Assembly (NCBI RefSeq): GCF_031877795.1
Contig: NC_133939.1
Span: 4,817,698-4,881,697, forward strand
Origin: Strix aluco
Lineage: Eukaryota > Chordata > Aves > Strigiformes > Strigidae
Reading direction: 5' to 3'
Length of the DNA stretch: 64,000 nt
The position numbers were made by a program, and so were the translations under genes. Below, in pieces: positions 25,151 through 39,825 of this stretch (position 1 is the stretch's first letter; every line of letters starts with the position of its first letter). The notes beneath the pieces were generated by a model. The model was not told the origin of the DNA. It did not search any database and saw nothing but the letters and a program-made list of their open reading frames with translations.

Positions 25151-27439
25151 CACAACACTGCCAGTGACCTACTAGAAAGTTGCTATAGCAACGACTGCTT
25201 TCAGAAATACATGTTGTGCATTTTAAGTGCCATCATAGTGTAACTCATCTGTCAATTAATAACCATGGCTCAGGGTAACACATCACATACACTGAAAAAA
25301 TTAAAAAATAAACATTGTGGCTTTATGTCTACAAAAGGAAATATCTAGAAACCCACTGCAGGCCTAGACTCACTACCAATTAGAAAAAAAAAAGCCACAT
25401 ATTTAGCACCAAGATGTAACCCTTGTATTTCTACTTACGTGCAAAAAAATTCATGAAGTATGAAAAAACTTCACTGCAGTCTTGAAGAGGGAAATCACTC
25501 ATATGTATCATTAAATGTCTAATTTAAGCAAGTCCAAGCTACTTGTAAAATCATCTATAAGAGCATTCAGAAAACAATTTAGGCTTCTGTTATTCGTTTT
25601 GGGTAAAATCATGGAGTAAACCAAAAACCAAGGATACAGTTTCAACCTCACTAGACTTCATGAAATCACCTGGTCAAGTTTTTTCTAATTAGCAATCAAC
25701 TAAGTGAATCACACTGCCTCTTTCTCCAGACCTAGATATCTACCTATTTTTGGTTAGTGCACTTAGTGATAACTATTATACACAAAGCATAACCATAGTA
25801 AAGGCATACACATCTAAAATGTCAACTAGTTATTCTCAGAGAGAAAGCTTCAGGAAAACTCAACTATCACAATTTAAAAACTTGACAGTACTGTAGGACT
25901 ACCAACAGTACCTTATTTAGTATAGTTTCCTCTCAAACCCTGCCTTATTTCAAAACCCTGCAGACTGTTTTCATGAAAGTGCATGTACTAAATGCCAATT
26001 TTTTACCTATCTCAGCTATGACACATGGGCTGTCCTGTCTGACCTTTGAAAGGTAAATGCATTTTAAAGTGGAGAATATTTTCTCACTCTATAAAACATA
26101 AAGGGTAATCAGAGAGTTTTGCAAAGACTCTGGATCATCAAGTGCTGCCTGTGTTAATGATACAGAAAGAAACACTGCAGTGATCTCTCGGCTCCAATGT
26201 GACCTTGAAAAGTGTTTCAATTTCCTTTCTCACATCCTCTAAATCCAGTTCAAATCATTTTCTCACATGGCAAAGAAAAGGCTTTCCTGTTATATTTTCT
26301 GCTTTAGGATAAACATCAAGCTCTCACAGTAGCCACTCTTTGACAATATACTAGTTTTGATGCTAGCTGAAATCCTTCTGGAAGGCACTATGGATACCAG
26401 AATACAGAGTGAGATATACTGCCTAAACTTCTGCCTAACTTCAGTAAGCAGCTCAGTTTCAGTGAGCTCTGCTGAGTACATGGGGCTAGTGACATGTATG
26501 CAACCATTTCTAGAGGGACTTTCCACTTGCCCTGGATTGAACAGCAAGTATCTTCTAAAAACTGAATCACAACCAATCCTTTTCGCTTGGATAAAAATAT
26601 AAAATTGCTGTGAGATATGTATCTCTCCAGGGTCACCAAGGTAGCAAGGCCCAGGAACAGGGGTACAAGGGCATTTCCAACTGCCATCTGGCAGTCAGGT
26701 CACAGGAGCAAAGCAGCCAGGAGCACAAATAACCAGTGTTTCATTTCTAGTTGTAGTTAATCTAACACTCTGAAGAACTGCAAAAAAAAGCATTGACTTA
26801 AAACCTCACTTTTCACATCAAGATGGGAGAAAATTTTCTCCCACTGCCTGTGGACAGCTGGCAGCAGTCATGAGGCACAGGACTAATTAAACAATATTGT
26901 TTAAATATGACAATCAAGTTTTCCTTAACCTTTTCAGTGAGGTATCAGTAAACACAACTCTCAATGTTTTGTAACAAGAATTTTAAACTAATTAACTTTT
27001 TTTTAAATCCAGAATTTAGCTCATCAGTTTCACGAATCAAACCTTTAAGTAACTGAGAAAGAGGCAAGATGTCTTAACCTTTAAAAAAGTGATGCCCATT
27101 CCCAGTTATTATTTTTTATTTTAAAAAAACAGTATAAATATATCTACAATAACAAAAACACCACACTGGGCAGAAGAAAGACCTGTAAAGACCAGTACTT
27201 CAACTGAGGCCAAAAGCCCAGAGCAGGGCACAAGTGCAATGTGTGCAGCCACGCTCCCCTAGAGCACTCTCAAAACCCAGATCTTCCTGATTGCTTGTAT
27301 TTACATACATTAGATTTTGTATCAGTATTATCCTTGAGCTTGATACTTTTCATTCCCTGATATTTACTTTGTATGGCTTTTTTTTCTTATTCAAAAATGT
27401 AGCTATATCTCACGCCAAGAAACCCCTCTGTGAATAAAC

Positions 27440-28020
27440 AAACCATGTCATCTTTCACTACCATCTACATTCAGCATTACAGTTGCTCTCATTTGCTTTC
27501 CAAATCTACCTTTCCCCTCCGGATCTTTTCCTTCATTCAGTACAAAATCCTCACTTGTCTTCCTGACATCCACCCTGCGATCTCCAAGCATCAGGTGAAG
27601 TTCATGGAGAAGAGTGACCCTCAGCAGTCTGAACACCACAACTACCCCCAGCTCTCCACCCGCACAGCCAGGCCGTAGCATATCCAGTTTCTCTGCTTCT
27701 CCTTCACGTCTCCAGGAAGACTAATTTCTCCCCACAGTCCCCATGCGAGAACCCTGATTGCGTAGATCTTGGCTGGTGCAGCTTCCTCTCCTTCACTTCC
27801 AATGCCCGTGACTCAAGGACCATCAGAAGAGCCAGAATTCAGCCAGAAGAGTAGCACCTCCCTGACAGGAACCAACTTCCCTCCCGTCCCTTTTCTTCCA
27901 CTAACCCAAATGAAGGTCCCATCCTGTCCTGTCCCGTCCTCTCCCCCATTCTTGAGTCTGTGCCCCCATTTACATTCCTATCACCAATTTCAGGTACACC
28001 AGCAAAATCACCTTTGAATG
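27440..28020 (+). other. C/T-rich intronic block, unidentified
   Basis: About 580 bases are richer in C and T on the plus strand than their surroundings and contain two adjacent ORFs of 82 codons each. The first has a PLRIFSFIQYKILTCLPDI reading, which vaguely recalls the C-terminal tail of L2- or CR1-like non-LTR elements. The match is too weak to name. No splice sites or start context suggest a gene. Confidence 0.25.
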
Positions 28021-29542
28021 CCTGCTTCTCTACCTCAGTCTCAAATATTTCATATACTTTCCCAGGCCTCCCCTTCTAAATAGGAAATATTTCCAGTTGA
28101 AAGATGATATATTCACAATTCTAGAATCTATTCCTCCAAAAAGTTAACCATTGGTATGATGCAGACTATGCCAGCAAATGCAGAAAATTCGGAAAACAAG
28201 GGAAGAAGGATGGAGGAGAAACTGGATACATCATCCTTCAGCAGCAGCCTGCAGTCAGTTTTGGGTAAGTACACTGTTTAACTGTATTCTTACCTACCTT
28301 CCATAAAACCTTCCAGAATTAATCTGTTGACCCCAAACATTTAAGTCCAAGCACTTCTTGGGTTCTTTTTACCCCAAAACGAGTCTCTACATTTTATCCT
28401 GTATTCTGCTTCTCTCCTACTATTTGGAGGAGATACAGTGTTAGTGTTCACATAAGCAAGACATGTTTTTACAAAATTCCACTGTTTCCTTTCTACATAA
28501 ATTTGCCATTATAATTAAACATTTGAACTGTGATGCTTATCATGGAAAATTCATGTGGTCTTTTGACTCCCATTTTTCTTCAGATGGAAGTCAAAAGGCC
28601 ACGTTAATACCAGCTTTGTTATCAAGATCCCACGAACATAATCATTTCGTACTAAATTAATACATTAGCACTAACATGAAAAATTGATTGTTTAAATGAA
28701 TCCTACATGGCATTTTCCACTAAGCTATTCATCATGTAGATAATTTTCACATTTTAATTCTTAAAATGTACTAGTAATAAGGCTGTGCAACTCACCAGGC
28801 TTTCCTTTCATTTGAGGGTTGGGGTTTCTTCTGGTTTTTTAACATTAAGCTGAATAAGGTTATATTTATTAGCAATCTAGCAATAATTCCCTGTTTGTCA
28901 CTGGCACTGCATAAAACTCAAGCTTGCACTGAAGAGGACAGGTGTCAAATTTGACCTGAAACCTCAAACAAGTGGAATTTTTCCCCAGTAAATGGATCAC
29001 TGCTCCCAACAAGTTGCTAAATTTCAAAAAGCAATTCTTAAAACAAATAACGTGCTTCTTAAATTAAAAGTATTAATCTGTAGAATTTTACATAATATGC
29101 ATAAAGTAGAATAAAACCTTATTCCCTGTTACACTGATCAATGTGCATTCCCACCCTGCAACCACTTGCCACCCGAGTGTGACAGGTTGAGTGCATCAAG
29201 CCCTCTTCCCAAGGGAACTATAGTAACAACTAGTAAAAAAAGAGAAAACAGTGAAACCATCTCCTCACCCACATAGGAAAAAACTCATCTAACAGTTCTT
29301 TGCTCTTGTACATGGATTTCTCTCTGTCAATGCAAAAAGTGGATTATGTGGCTTTGGAACAGTCAAGCATAATCCCACTTCACAAAAAAAAATGAATTTT
29401 CAAGAACACATCATGAGCCATCAAGTGAGATCCTAAATCTGATCGACTACTTCATAGGGGTTTCTGAGAAGGTATTGATGCATTTTTCTGCTCCTTCTGC
29501 TGTCTCTCCTGAGAATGCAATTGCTCTGGTTTAAACTGTATT

Positions 29543-29985
29543 ACAGAATCACAGAATCATTCAGGTTGGAAAAGACCCTTGGGACCATCGAGTCCAACCC
29601 TCAGCCCTACTCTACAAAGTTCTCCCCTACCCCGCATCCCCCAACAGCTCATCTAAACGGCCCTTAAACACACCCAGGGATGGAGACTCCACCCCCTCCC
29701 TGGGCAGCCTATTCCACTCTCTGACCACTCTTTCTGGGAAACACTTTTTCCTCATGTCCAGTCTGAACCTCCCCTGTTGCAGTTTAAAACCATTCCCTCT
29801 TGTTCTGTTGCTAATTCCCTGTGAGAAGAGACCAGCACCAACCTCTCTACAATGTCCTTTCAGGGAGCTGCAGAGAGTGATGAGGTCTCCCCTCAGCCTT
29901 CTCCTCCTCACACTGAACAGCCCCAGCTCCTTCAATCTCTCCTCACAGGATTTATTCTCCAGGCCCTTCCCCAGCCTCGTTGCAT
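29543..29985 (-). mobile_element. CR1 LINE, 5'-truncated, minus orientation, ORF2 tail open
   Basis: On the minus strand this encodes the C-terminal tail of CR1 ORF2 without a frameshift. The order is RLGKGLENKSCEERLKELGLF, RRLRGDLI, GLFSQG, NRTRGNG, QGRFRLDMRKK, then WNRLPREGVESPSLGVFKGR, stopping at 29,627. The 3' end carries AGAATCACAGAATCATTCAG, the complement of the CR1 terminal repeat. The 5' end stops abruptly at about 29,985. With its frame open over about 118 codons it is one of the younger CR1 copies here. Confidence 0.93.
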
Positions 29986-32624
29986 ATTGAAGATTTTCTT
30001 CAAGAACAACATCATTTCTGTTTTCAGGAATCACACACTCAGAAGTCTTTGCTGCCATCCTGATACACTGATAAAAGAGCTCTCTTTTTAGTGTTTGTCC
30101 AACTGACACTGCTGCATACTTAGGCCTTCCTGGTGTTTGTCTTTTCCAGCAGTTTCATAAGCTGTGGAAACAATGAAGCTTGGTTCTCAATGTATTACTG
30201 TACTATGACTCTGTGTGGATTCTCTAACACGTAACACCAATTTAAATCCTGCTCTTGCTTTTATTTAGAAAAGTACATGTATGTAGGAGAGGGATGGGAA
30301 AGGGAGATGATATTAACAGAGTAACTTTAGCCAGTTATCTACCTTCACAAAAACTGCAGAAATCTGTCACCCCCTCCAAATTTGATTGAAATTAGTGTTC
30401 AAAAGAGACATGCAGCAACCCAATATTCTCTCATGCATTTAAGTAATGTCATGTCATATCATAAAAAAAATCTAAACCCTGTCCTATTTACAAACAAGAC
30501 CAAAAATTAACAATACAAAAGCACACCGAACTACTGTTCCTTGTCCCCCTCCCGTATCAGGATTCCCAACCCCTCCTCTGCCCTGCTCCTGGCAGGGACA
30601 GGAGCGACCAGAACACTTGCAAACCTGCTTTGCCTTAGAAAACCAAACTAAAAATCATGAATCTTCAAAAGGTGACATCAAACTGCCTGCATGGATATAA
30701 ATTATGTAGACCAAGAAAAGCCAAGACATTCTCCAGAAAACAGTTGTTAAAATTCTTGGGTTTCCATCCAAGCAGCATACATTTGCCAAAAATCTTTAGG
30801 CTCCTTTGCTACCTTAAAAGCATTTGGAATACACACAGATAATTAAATGCATACTGAAACACTATTTTAAAGGATTGATTTCTGCTCCCAAACTAATTCA
30901 TGTTCCTTATTTCAAAGGCTTGTTTCAAAAATCTTCCAGAATTAAACACATTTAAAAAAAAAAAAAACATAAAAATTCAAATACCCCAGAGCTTTAGTAG
31001 CACAGGATTTAATGCTCATCATTTTGCCCAAGTTGTTAGCCTATTTATTTATTTATTTTTAGTGGGGGGAAATAAGGGCTCAAAAATTAGAGAAAGGAGG
31101 TAGTTCAAGCAACTGTTTCCAGCTGACAAGCACTGTTTGCTTGTAAGCACACCATTTTATAATCTCAAGAAAAATTACATTATGTTATTAGCTTATAGGT
31201 TATGAAACAGAGTATATAACTCTACAACAGGCTTAAACCTAAGAAATATTTCACTATCTCAGTTGACAAAAAGTCAAAGTACATTTGATGAAACTAAAAC
31301 ACTCGCTGAAAACATAGCTAATACCCATGAAATGTTTGGAGAGATTTTTTTCTCTTTCCTAAGTGCAATTTCCTAGGTAATGTCTAGCCCCACAAAACTA
31401 CACTCCCTGGGAATGGGAAACAGTTAGGAAGCTACAATAAAACTCTCAAGGATAAAACAGTATATGAAACAACACCACGTGAAGGAGTGCCTTCTAATAA
31501 AGAAATAAATAATAAATTACAGTCTGATAAATGCAGTTGTTCCTCTCGAAGACAGACCTTAACCCAACTCAATTCATTTCCCAATACCTGCGAGACCAAT
31601 TCCTTGGCAAGTAAATGCCTGGACAGGAGAAGCACAGCTCAACATCACAGGTTTAAAAAGACCCCCACCGCCCAAACATCAAGACCATAGGAGAGCTGCG
31701 TACACAGAGAACACCTGTGTCTGTTATACTTCACCCACACTAACGTAATCAGATTTTAAGTAGTCTTCCAAGTTGATCGTCTGTAAACAGGGCATTTAGA
31801 AATATTTTGCTGCTTAAATAAAACTTTGACCAATAAGTGGCTTTTAAAAAACCATAACGTAGTCTCAGAGAAAAGGAAGCTATTAATGATTTTTCTGATA
31901 ACGTGAAAAGCAGTGGTATGGACAGACAGCATCAATGAATGCAGATAGCTTAATAAATGACTACAAGGGTTTAGGATGAGAGGCAGCTTCCTGGTCCAGG
32001 ACAAGCTGGTTTTGTCTCCTGAATGAACTAACAGCATAATTGCTTCCAGAGAATAATTTCTACACATGAATACTCACATTCTATCTAAATCTGAATCTAT
32101 CCTGAAAAACTATGAGGTATTGCACTGATCACAGTCCTACTAAGAGAAATGATAAAGAGGATGTTAATGTAGTGCTAAAAAGAAGTGCTCTAGGAGCACT
32201 GGCACTATTTTATGGAGAATTTAGTTAAGTGGTCAAGGTAATATCCATTCACTTGTACAACTATATGTAACAAGAAAAAGCACATTTCCTTTAATTTGAG
32301 GAAAAGCCAACTAAATAGCTTTATTTTTCAGAAATACTTCTCAAGGAAGATGCAGCGAGTATAAAACTTAAGAGTAACACAGCAAATTAAAGCATTTTCA
32401 GCATTATCCATTCAGTGACACACAAGACATTAATTCTCCTACTTTGGGTTTCAAAAAGAGTAAATGGACAGGCTCAAACCCCATTTAGGGAAGGCACTTC
32501 AACAGTGAGCTAGAACAGCTCAATTTGATACAAATTTTCATGTATTTGTCATTCTTGGAAAAAGGTAATGTTGGTCATTAACAGTCAAGGATGCTGATGC
32601 TAATGAGCATCAAATGCTAATCAA

Positions 32625-32684
32625 AGATTACTCATCAATAAACACAGATACTGATAGATGAAGATTACTCATCAAACAACACAG
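32625..32684. repeat. Imperfect direct duplication of about 23 bases
   Basis: AGATTACTCATCAATAAACA at 32,625 recurs as AGATTACTCATCAAACAACA at 32,662, 37 bases apart. It is probably a small local duplication within intron 1. Confidence 0.6.
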
Positions 32685-35600
32685 TTCATGAGTGAGCCTC
32701 TGCACGTGCCCCTGCCTCAAGGGGCCTTAGCCTTAATGTTCACACCTGCTCAGACTCACCCATGCGTGGCTCCGCTGCAGTGGCCCAAACTCTGAAGGGC
32801 AAAAGCATGTGCTAGAGCAAGAACACTTATATTTTAGCAGAAAGGGGCATATCCTGGTACGAAGGTACAATCCTGATTATCGTCAGTGGAAAGCTGCTAA
32901 GAAAAGCTGGCAGTAAAGTGAAAAGGCCCGTTCTATTTACTTAAGCCAACTCACTGCCACACAAAAGACAAACAATTACCTTACTGGAAGGAGAGAAGGT
33001 GGATGGCTCAAAAACACAGGTATGTGAACAGTTCTGGAAAAGTACCTTTCCAGATGACAAGATGTAACTCAATATTCAGAATAACCCACTGCAGGTTCTG
33101 GTGAGCTTTTGAAGAAATTTGTGACTAGGTAACTTCTTGCCAAAGACCCTTCTGCCATTTCTCAGTAGCTTCTTGGCTACTGTCTGAGCTTACCCAAAGG
33201 TCTGCAGGATGATGGAGAGATAGCTTGGATCTTCTCTTACTGCTCAATTAGGCAGTTCCAGCACCAAAAGGGTCACTGAGAGCCAGCTGCTACCAACAGA
33301 GCTTCTCTTAGTTTTCTTCAGGGAGCTGCCGTTATCTGAGTGGTAGTAGCCTGACAGCTATAGCAAGGATAGCTTGAGGACAGGGTGCCAAAAATCTTTC
33401 ACCAGCTAAAAATGAGGAAGCTGCTTGATTAGGCAGAAAAGTATAGCTTTTTATTTCAACCATGATCTCAGAAGCTCTAAAATGGAAAAATCTCAGAAAA
33501 TATAGAGCAGACAAAAAATTCACAACGTAGTTTCTAATCCCCTATCAACTGAAGTATAAAATTAGATAAACATGCAAAGGACGGTCTTCTCCAATTTTAG
33601 CAAAGACATGGGAATATCCCAAATTATACTATGTACAAGAAAAGGACAGTCTAGTTTCATGTTTCTTAGTTATTTAACTAAATCCAATAGAGATGCTATA
33701 ACAAGAATTTAAAAGCAGATTTCTCCTTTTACACTTTCCCTTGTGAGCTGCAGCAGGATTTTTCTTTGCTCAACTTTAATGAATTTTATATATTAAAATA
33801 GCATCCTTAATTACTGCTTAGAGATTTTATAAACTTTCAATATTCAAATTTTATTGCAGCCATTTTAATACCCTTAATTAGCTTCATTCAGATTTTTTAT
33901 GCTAAATACTCTAAATTACTGAGTACTCTACCACTGCAGCTTTGTAATACTAAGACAGCTTTTTAATATTATAGATGTGACAGGTTCTCCCATTTAATGT
34001 GGTTGAGCTCACCTCCCTACTTCATTATACAGTTCATGTTCAATACAGTCCAAATTGCTAGTGGCTCTTTTCATCATTAATGACATATTTCAAGTCCAAC
34101 ACTACTCTAATCGATTCTCAGCCCATGACCAGCAGGAAAGATAAGAGCAATCCCACCTCATATTCTTTAACTCAGCCTGGCCTGTTCTACTGTTATTACC
34201 ATATTCTCCTGTCTCTGTCATACTTTGCCTTCTAAATAACGTTTTTCAATAAGGACATGCTGCTTTAAAGTGCACTTGTAAAACCTCTATCAGTCTAACC
34301 CAAACCTCTGGACACTTCCAAAGCAGAACACATGTGCTAGATTGCTAACTGGCCTTCCCACACCTGGTTGGAAGAGGCAACAAAAGACAAATGCATGCTT
34401 CAAAAGCTGTGCAACTCTAGAGCAAATTGCAGCACTGATTTTTACATTTACCAAAAATGTTCATAAATTCAGTCCTCATATTGCCAAGGAGAGAAAATGG
34501 ATGAGACTACCTTTTAAAGTAAGCCCTTTAGGCTTACTGCTCTTTTCCATGAACACTGGGAATTATTTGTGCATTTCTTATGGAAGGCACCTGTCTTACC
34601 TGCAGGCTGAAACTTGGACTTCACTGTATGCTTAAAGCAGGTGTTCAACTTTTTAAATTACACGTTGAAAAATCACAACTCCTTCATAAGTACAAAAACT
34701 CCTGAATACAGAGCTCCCACAGAATTTACAGGTAATTCCCCATTTGATACATTTAGCAAAAAACACATCTTTGCCTGCATTTGAGCTTTTTATGCCTGTT
34801 TTTCCTCTTTGTATCTTTTCAGTAAAAAAAAAAAAAGCGTAGAGTTGATTCCTGTCTAAAACTTTCTATTTCTGCAGGTACCATTCAGAAACAGAATTTT
34901 AAGAAGGACTTAACCTTGTAGACAGGAGTATCACAAGCAGATATGACACAACATACATATGACATCTACCTTCTTCAGTGGTGTAACTGAAAATTTGGAT
35001 GTGGCTGCATTAGTTTCATTAATTCACGTAACTACAGTTTTCTTATAAACTTTATGTTACAAGGTGACGACATATCTAGCACACAGCACTGGTATAAAAT
35101 AGATTCAGTTTTCTCTCCCCTACAGGGCTGCCACTGAAGTCTTCTACCTGTGTTTGATCACAGAAACACCCAGACTCCTTTACAGTAACACAACTCATAC
35201 TGTAAATCTAACTAGATAGTCAAGAAAAAGGCTCCCAGAAGAGCATATGGAGTAAGTAGTGTTATCACATTTGCTAGTTCACATTAAACCAATGCAATTA
35301 AGCTGCCACTCTACTGTAGCAAGACTGAACTCACATCTTTGCCTGCAGAAGGTGCAGGCAGACACCACAGAAGTATCAGTTGATCAAAGATTACTATTTT
35401 CAAAGGCTTGTTTCTGTCTGATAGAACTTGTGGATGCTGCAGCTTTAAAGAAAAGCCTGTTTTAATGCCAATCCTCTGAATGAACAACAGTAGTGAAGCC
35501 CAACACCAAGCACTCCCAAAGCTTGAACCTTCTTTTGCAGTCAGAATTCAGGGAACTGGTCAACACTTTTGTGTCCATGCTTTATTCAGAAATTAATTGC

Positions 35601-36731
35601 AGTCAATACAGTAATCTTCCAGTTCCAAATATACTGGAGAGATTATAGAATGCAAAATGAGCCAGTTATTAGTTTCAGTAAAATTTCCCACACTGAAGCT
35701 AAAAACATCCCACCAGCATTCAGAGAGCAACGCTGAGAAAATCCAGTATTTTAAGCTCAAATAAGTTTCATGAGTTTCTTACTAATGGGTACAAAAGCCT
35801 CTTCCACGAGTTTTCAATTATTCCTTAAAGCAGGGAGCACTGATTCATTAACACCAGTGAGCAGAAATGGAATGGTTAAAGTCCATGTTTTCTTTGAAGA
35901 CAGAAGATATTTCTCCAACATGAAAATGCAATTTGGCAGCCACACTTGAAAAAAGGTTGTCGTTTTGAGTAGCTGTTGACCTTACCCAAACACCAGGAGA
36001 ATGATCTGGGAGAATGAGATATCAGCTTAATTGCCAAAGGAGGAAAAAAGAAAGCAGAATGAGATTTTCATTCACTAAAAAAATGGGAAACTCAACAGTT
36101 CTTAAAGTATCATTTTTTGGTAGGAGGGGGTTTTACAATTCTTTTTATTTAAATGTGAGCATTTAAAAATATGTTTATTATTGATTGTTCTCTAACGTAC
36201 AATTTAATTTCTAATCTGCTTGAGAACTCCCAGACTGATGAAGAACTTAGATAAAATTAAACTGCGTTACAGGGAAATAGAAGAGAAAACAATTAGTACG
36301 GTAGTTAAATTTTGACTTGCAAATATAAAATGGTTTCCTGAAATCAGCAAACAATTGTCACCACAAGCCCAAGGTAAGATTGAAATGAATATTTAAAGTC
36401 TGTGATCTCTTTTCTGAGCAGAGCCCCCAGGTTACAGGGGAAAATGAATCCTTAAGGTCAAAAAGACAGTTCCTAACCACAGTGGATGATTTTAAGGACA
36501 AATCCCTTTGTCAGCTAGCTGTTGAGATTCTTGCTCCTAACACCAAACCATCTAGCTCTTTGCTGTCAGACACAAGAAATTCTTATTTGAGTTGTTATAC
36601 CCCATATTTAGTCTTTTAGCTTCTCCTTCCAACTAGCTGTTGTCCTGCTCTACCACAGTGTTTCTTTTTCTTAAATTTCTTACTTTAATTTCAGGTAAGA
36701 GCAAGCTATAAGTTTGTAATGCAAAAGCACC

Positions 36732-36757
<26 letters not shown>
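36732..36757. repeat. Poly(T) tract, 26 bases
   Basis: An uninterrupted run of 26 T lies in STAG1 intron 1. It is not adjacent to any retrocopy I can recognise on either side. On the STAG1 sense strand it is a poly(A). Confidence 0.9.
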
Positions 36758-36762
<5 letters not shown>

Positions 36763-39399
36763 AAAACTAAACTGAATCTTACCAAGTCTATTAACAGAAC
36801 TCATATACAGCCAGTGTGGAAAACCTCTCTAGACTACTACGGAGGGGCAGGAAAACAGTTTTGGAGCTTGAACAAGGAAAGGATTCTTCAAAATATTGCA
36901 AAGTCTAAACAGAACAGAGCAGAGGAGAAAATGGCAGTGGAATTGTGCACTACATTCATGAAACCAGAGCAAAAGACGCCGTAAGACTGAATAGATTTTG
37001 ATGTAAACACATAAAACTCAAGCACCTTATACACATACAGTGTCAACCTCTCAAAATATCAGAGAGCAGCTGACTTCTTTTTTTCCTTGGATATGTGAGA
37101 GCTTTTAGAAGGGAAAGTAAGAGATTGATGATTAGGTTCTTCCTAGCCTATTAAAAAGGGCGATATATCAGTTAGATAAGTGATATAATCATGGAAGATA
37201 TGAGTTTCCCTGGGTGATACATTTGAAGAATAAATACTGATGGTGTCCCAACAGGAATGATTGGGAAGAAACCCGTATTTTCAGAGAACTAGCCAGGTTA
37301 CCTCAGAAATCATTTACTCCTGTACAATATGCTGTTACACCTAGTAAAATGCTCAATTACAGAACAAAGCATGCTCCATTAGGTTGAGAGCCACAGTAAG
37401 AAATGTGGTTGCCACACAAGTATAGAATCAAAACACCAACTGGTTCTCCACCCCCAAACAAGCCTCGGTATCACAATTATTATACATTAGACCACAAACT
37501 ACTCTCTAACCTGCAGAGATACCTGTCTTCCAACATGCCTTTACTAACAACCACCACCACAGAAACAGCTCAGCAAAACACAGCTAACGCTGCCAGGGAA
37601 CTGTAGCTTAACAAAGAGAGGACACACAGGAGGAAAGGAAGGTTGTTCAATCACTGTCCCCTTAGTTTTTTCACTACTGAAAGACTTCTTCATCTGCTGA
37701 CAAACCAACTGCTAACAAATTTCAAATTCTTTCAGTGGGTTTCCAAAAAACCAGTACAAACGTAGCAGCCACTGATGATTTGGCAAAAGCAGGCAGCGTT
37801 GTAAGGGCTAAGTGAAACATACAATATCCCCTGTTTTATTCAGAGAGCTGTATAGAGCACTTGTTCCCTACCAGAGGCATGGCCTGGAACAACCCCCCTA
37901 AGCCCTGCCAGGCAGATGACCTTGTGCTCCAAGTAGGAGCCAAACTGCTCATAGAGGAAGCAGTGACAAGGGTGGAGGGAACAGAGGCTAATCAGTCAAA
38001 AGCAGACACTTGGGGGTGACAGGACGGTAGCAAAGGCGATAGCAGTGATTGTCACATAAAAAAAAAATAGGGAGGAAAACACTAATTGAGAACAAAAATG
38101 CACTAAAAAAAATTTAAGCATGGTTATCAATATAATGCTACCAAATGAACAAAATTCAGTGAAGCCTAGAAAAAACAAGCTAGTCGATTGCAGTTCTACA
38201 TCTTCATCCCACCTCTAGCAATAGTCCCAAGAAAAAGCAGCTTGTAAAACACCGTAAGAGACAGAGTTTCAAAATAAGCAAACAAGGAATGAAATCCAAG
38301 TTCAAATCATCATGCACTTAAAATAGTGCTGTACCAATTCATATCTATGTCTGAAGTTATTCACTGAAGATTATACATTGATAGGAAACAAATACTGTTA
38401 TTTGAAGAAGCCAGGATCCAAACAGTTAATAAATAAATGTTGCTAATTAAGTTACAACTAGAAGATTGGTTTCAAGGCTCAAGACATCCCTACTTGGTAC
38501 AAAAACATAGCTACAGTCTGTAAGAAACAAAAGCTGCAAATACTGTCCATGCTAGAAGACAGTTGTTTCTTAGGCAAATTTTAGAGGAAGACTGTAAAAA
38601 ACAGAGACTACATTCACTTTAAATATATCCCTTTTTCCCTTTCTTAGCATACATTTTTACATTTTCTTTCCCAGCTTTTTTCTTTTCTCTTAAAGCTGCT
38701 ATTATACTTTTACCACGAAAAAGCAAATCTTCTTTCTGTATTGTCAGAAGTAGTCATGAAGATTTGTACCATTTTATAGTAACCAAAAAAAAAGCATTTG
38801 AAATCAAAGGATGTAGAGAAACCCATGTTCCACATATGCTTTCAAGAGCTTGACGCTGAACAAACAAGGCAGCCTCTTTCTTCACTACTCTTCATGAATA
38901 TTGAAGACTGCAGCTAATCAAATGACAACACAGACAACTGCATCAGGCAACAACATCAAAAAGGAAAGTCCTGATTCTCCTAGACAAGAGCAATAAGAAA
39001 GCCACAGCTCCTGTTTGATCAAATCACATGAGCCAAGAAACTAATAAAATGTTTATATTGTACATCTTGCTAACCACATAGGGGAAGCTGTTTTTACCAA
39101 CGGGCAAATATCTATTTGTTTCACCAGTGACAATTGTTTCCCATGCTGGTTTCCATCCCGCTTTTCATTCCTCCACTTGTGAGAAGGATAAACATACCTC
39201 TCAGGGACAGAAACCAAGAGTGAATCCAGATACACAACCAAGTACAGGCTAAGAATCTCAAACAGTGGGATTGCTTGCAAAGCCTTACATGAACTACAAA
39301 CAAAAGGCTAACAGTAGAGCAATAGAGTCTTGGGAAGAGCTCTTCAAAATAAATAAATGGAGTACAATCCACCTAGCACTAGAAAATCTTCAGCAATAA

Positions 39400-39825
39400 A
39401 GCAGGGTGCCCAGTTTGGGGTTCCAGGCTTCAGGATATGGTAGGAGAAAGTCTACAAAGCAGTGAGCTGGATCAGAAGACAAGAAAATGAGATCGATGTG
39501 GAAACACTGGGAAACTCAAATATAAAGACACAGTTTGTGTTAGAGAAGAGATCAAGGGGGGAAAAATGATAGCTCAGATACATCCAGGTACATGAGAAAT
39601 AGATGGACATGACCAATTAAAATCAAAGTTTACTGCAAAACGTGTCAGTTAAACATTAGAAAAAAACAAGCAGTAAGAATGTAAAGCACTGGAGTAAGCT
39701 GCTTAAGAAATGCAGTGGAATTTCCAGCAATTAAGAGATTAGACAAGCATCTGTCAAGAATATTGTAAATGATCTTCCCTCAAGACAGAGAGAGGGATTA
39801 ACTCAAGGTCTCTCTTCATTCTTTT
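39400..39825 (+). mobile_element. Old CR1 fragment (3' part of ORF2)
   Basis: The plus strand starts with GGGTGCCCAGTTTGGGGTTCC, a decayed form of the CR1 TGTCCAGTTTTGGGCACC landmark. It later contains AAACATTAGAAAAAAACA, AAAGCACTGGAGTAAGCTGC and TTAAGAGATTAGACAAGCAT, matching in order the IRKNFL, KHWNKLP and FKSRLDKHL segments. It ends in an AACTCAAGGTCTCTCTTC remnant. Frames are destroyed. Confidence 0.72.

Noticed and set aside
27430-28017. Possible L2-like non-LTR tail or processed pseudogene
   Set aside because: Only a vague resemblance in one short stretch. Kept as an unidentified block and not named.
36732-36757. Poly(T) as the tail of a minus-strand retrocopy
   Set aside because: Neither flank contains coding-like or known retroelement sequence, and no target-site duplication was evident.
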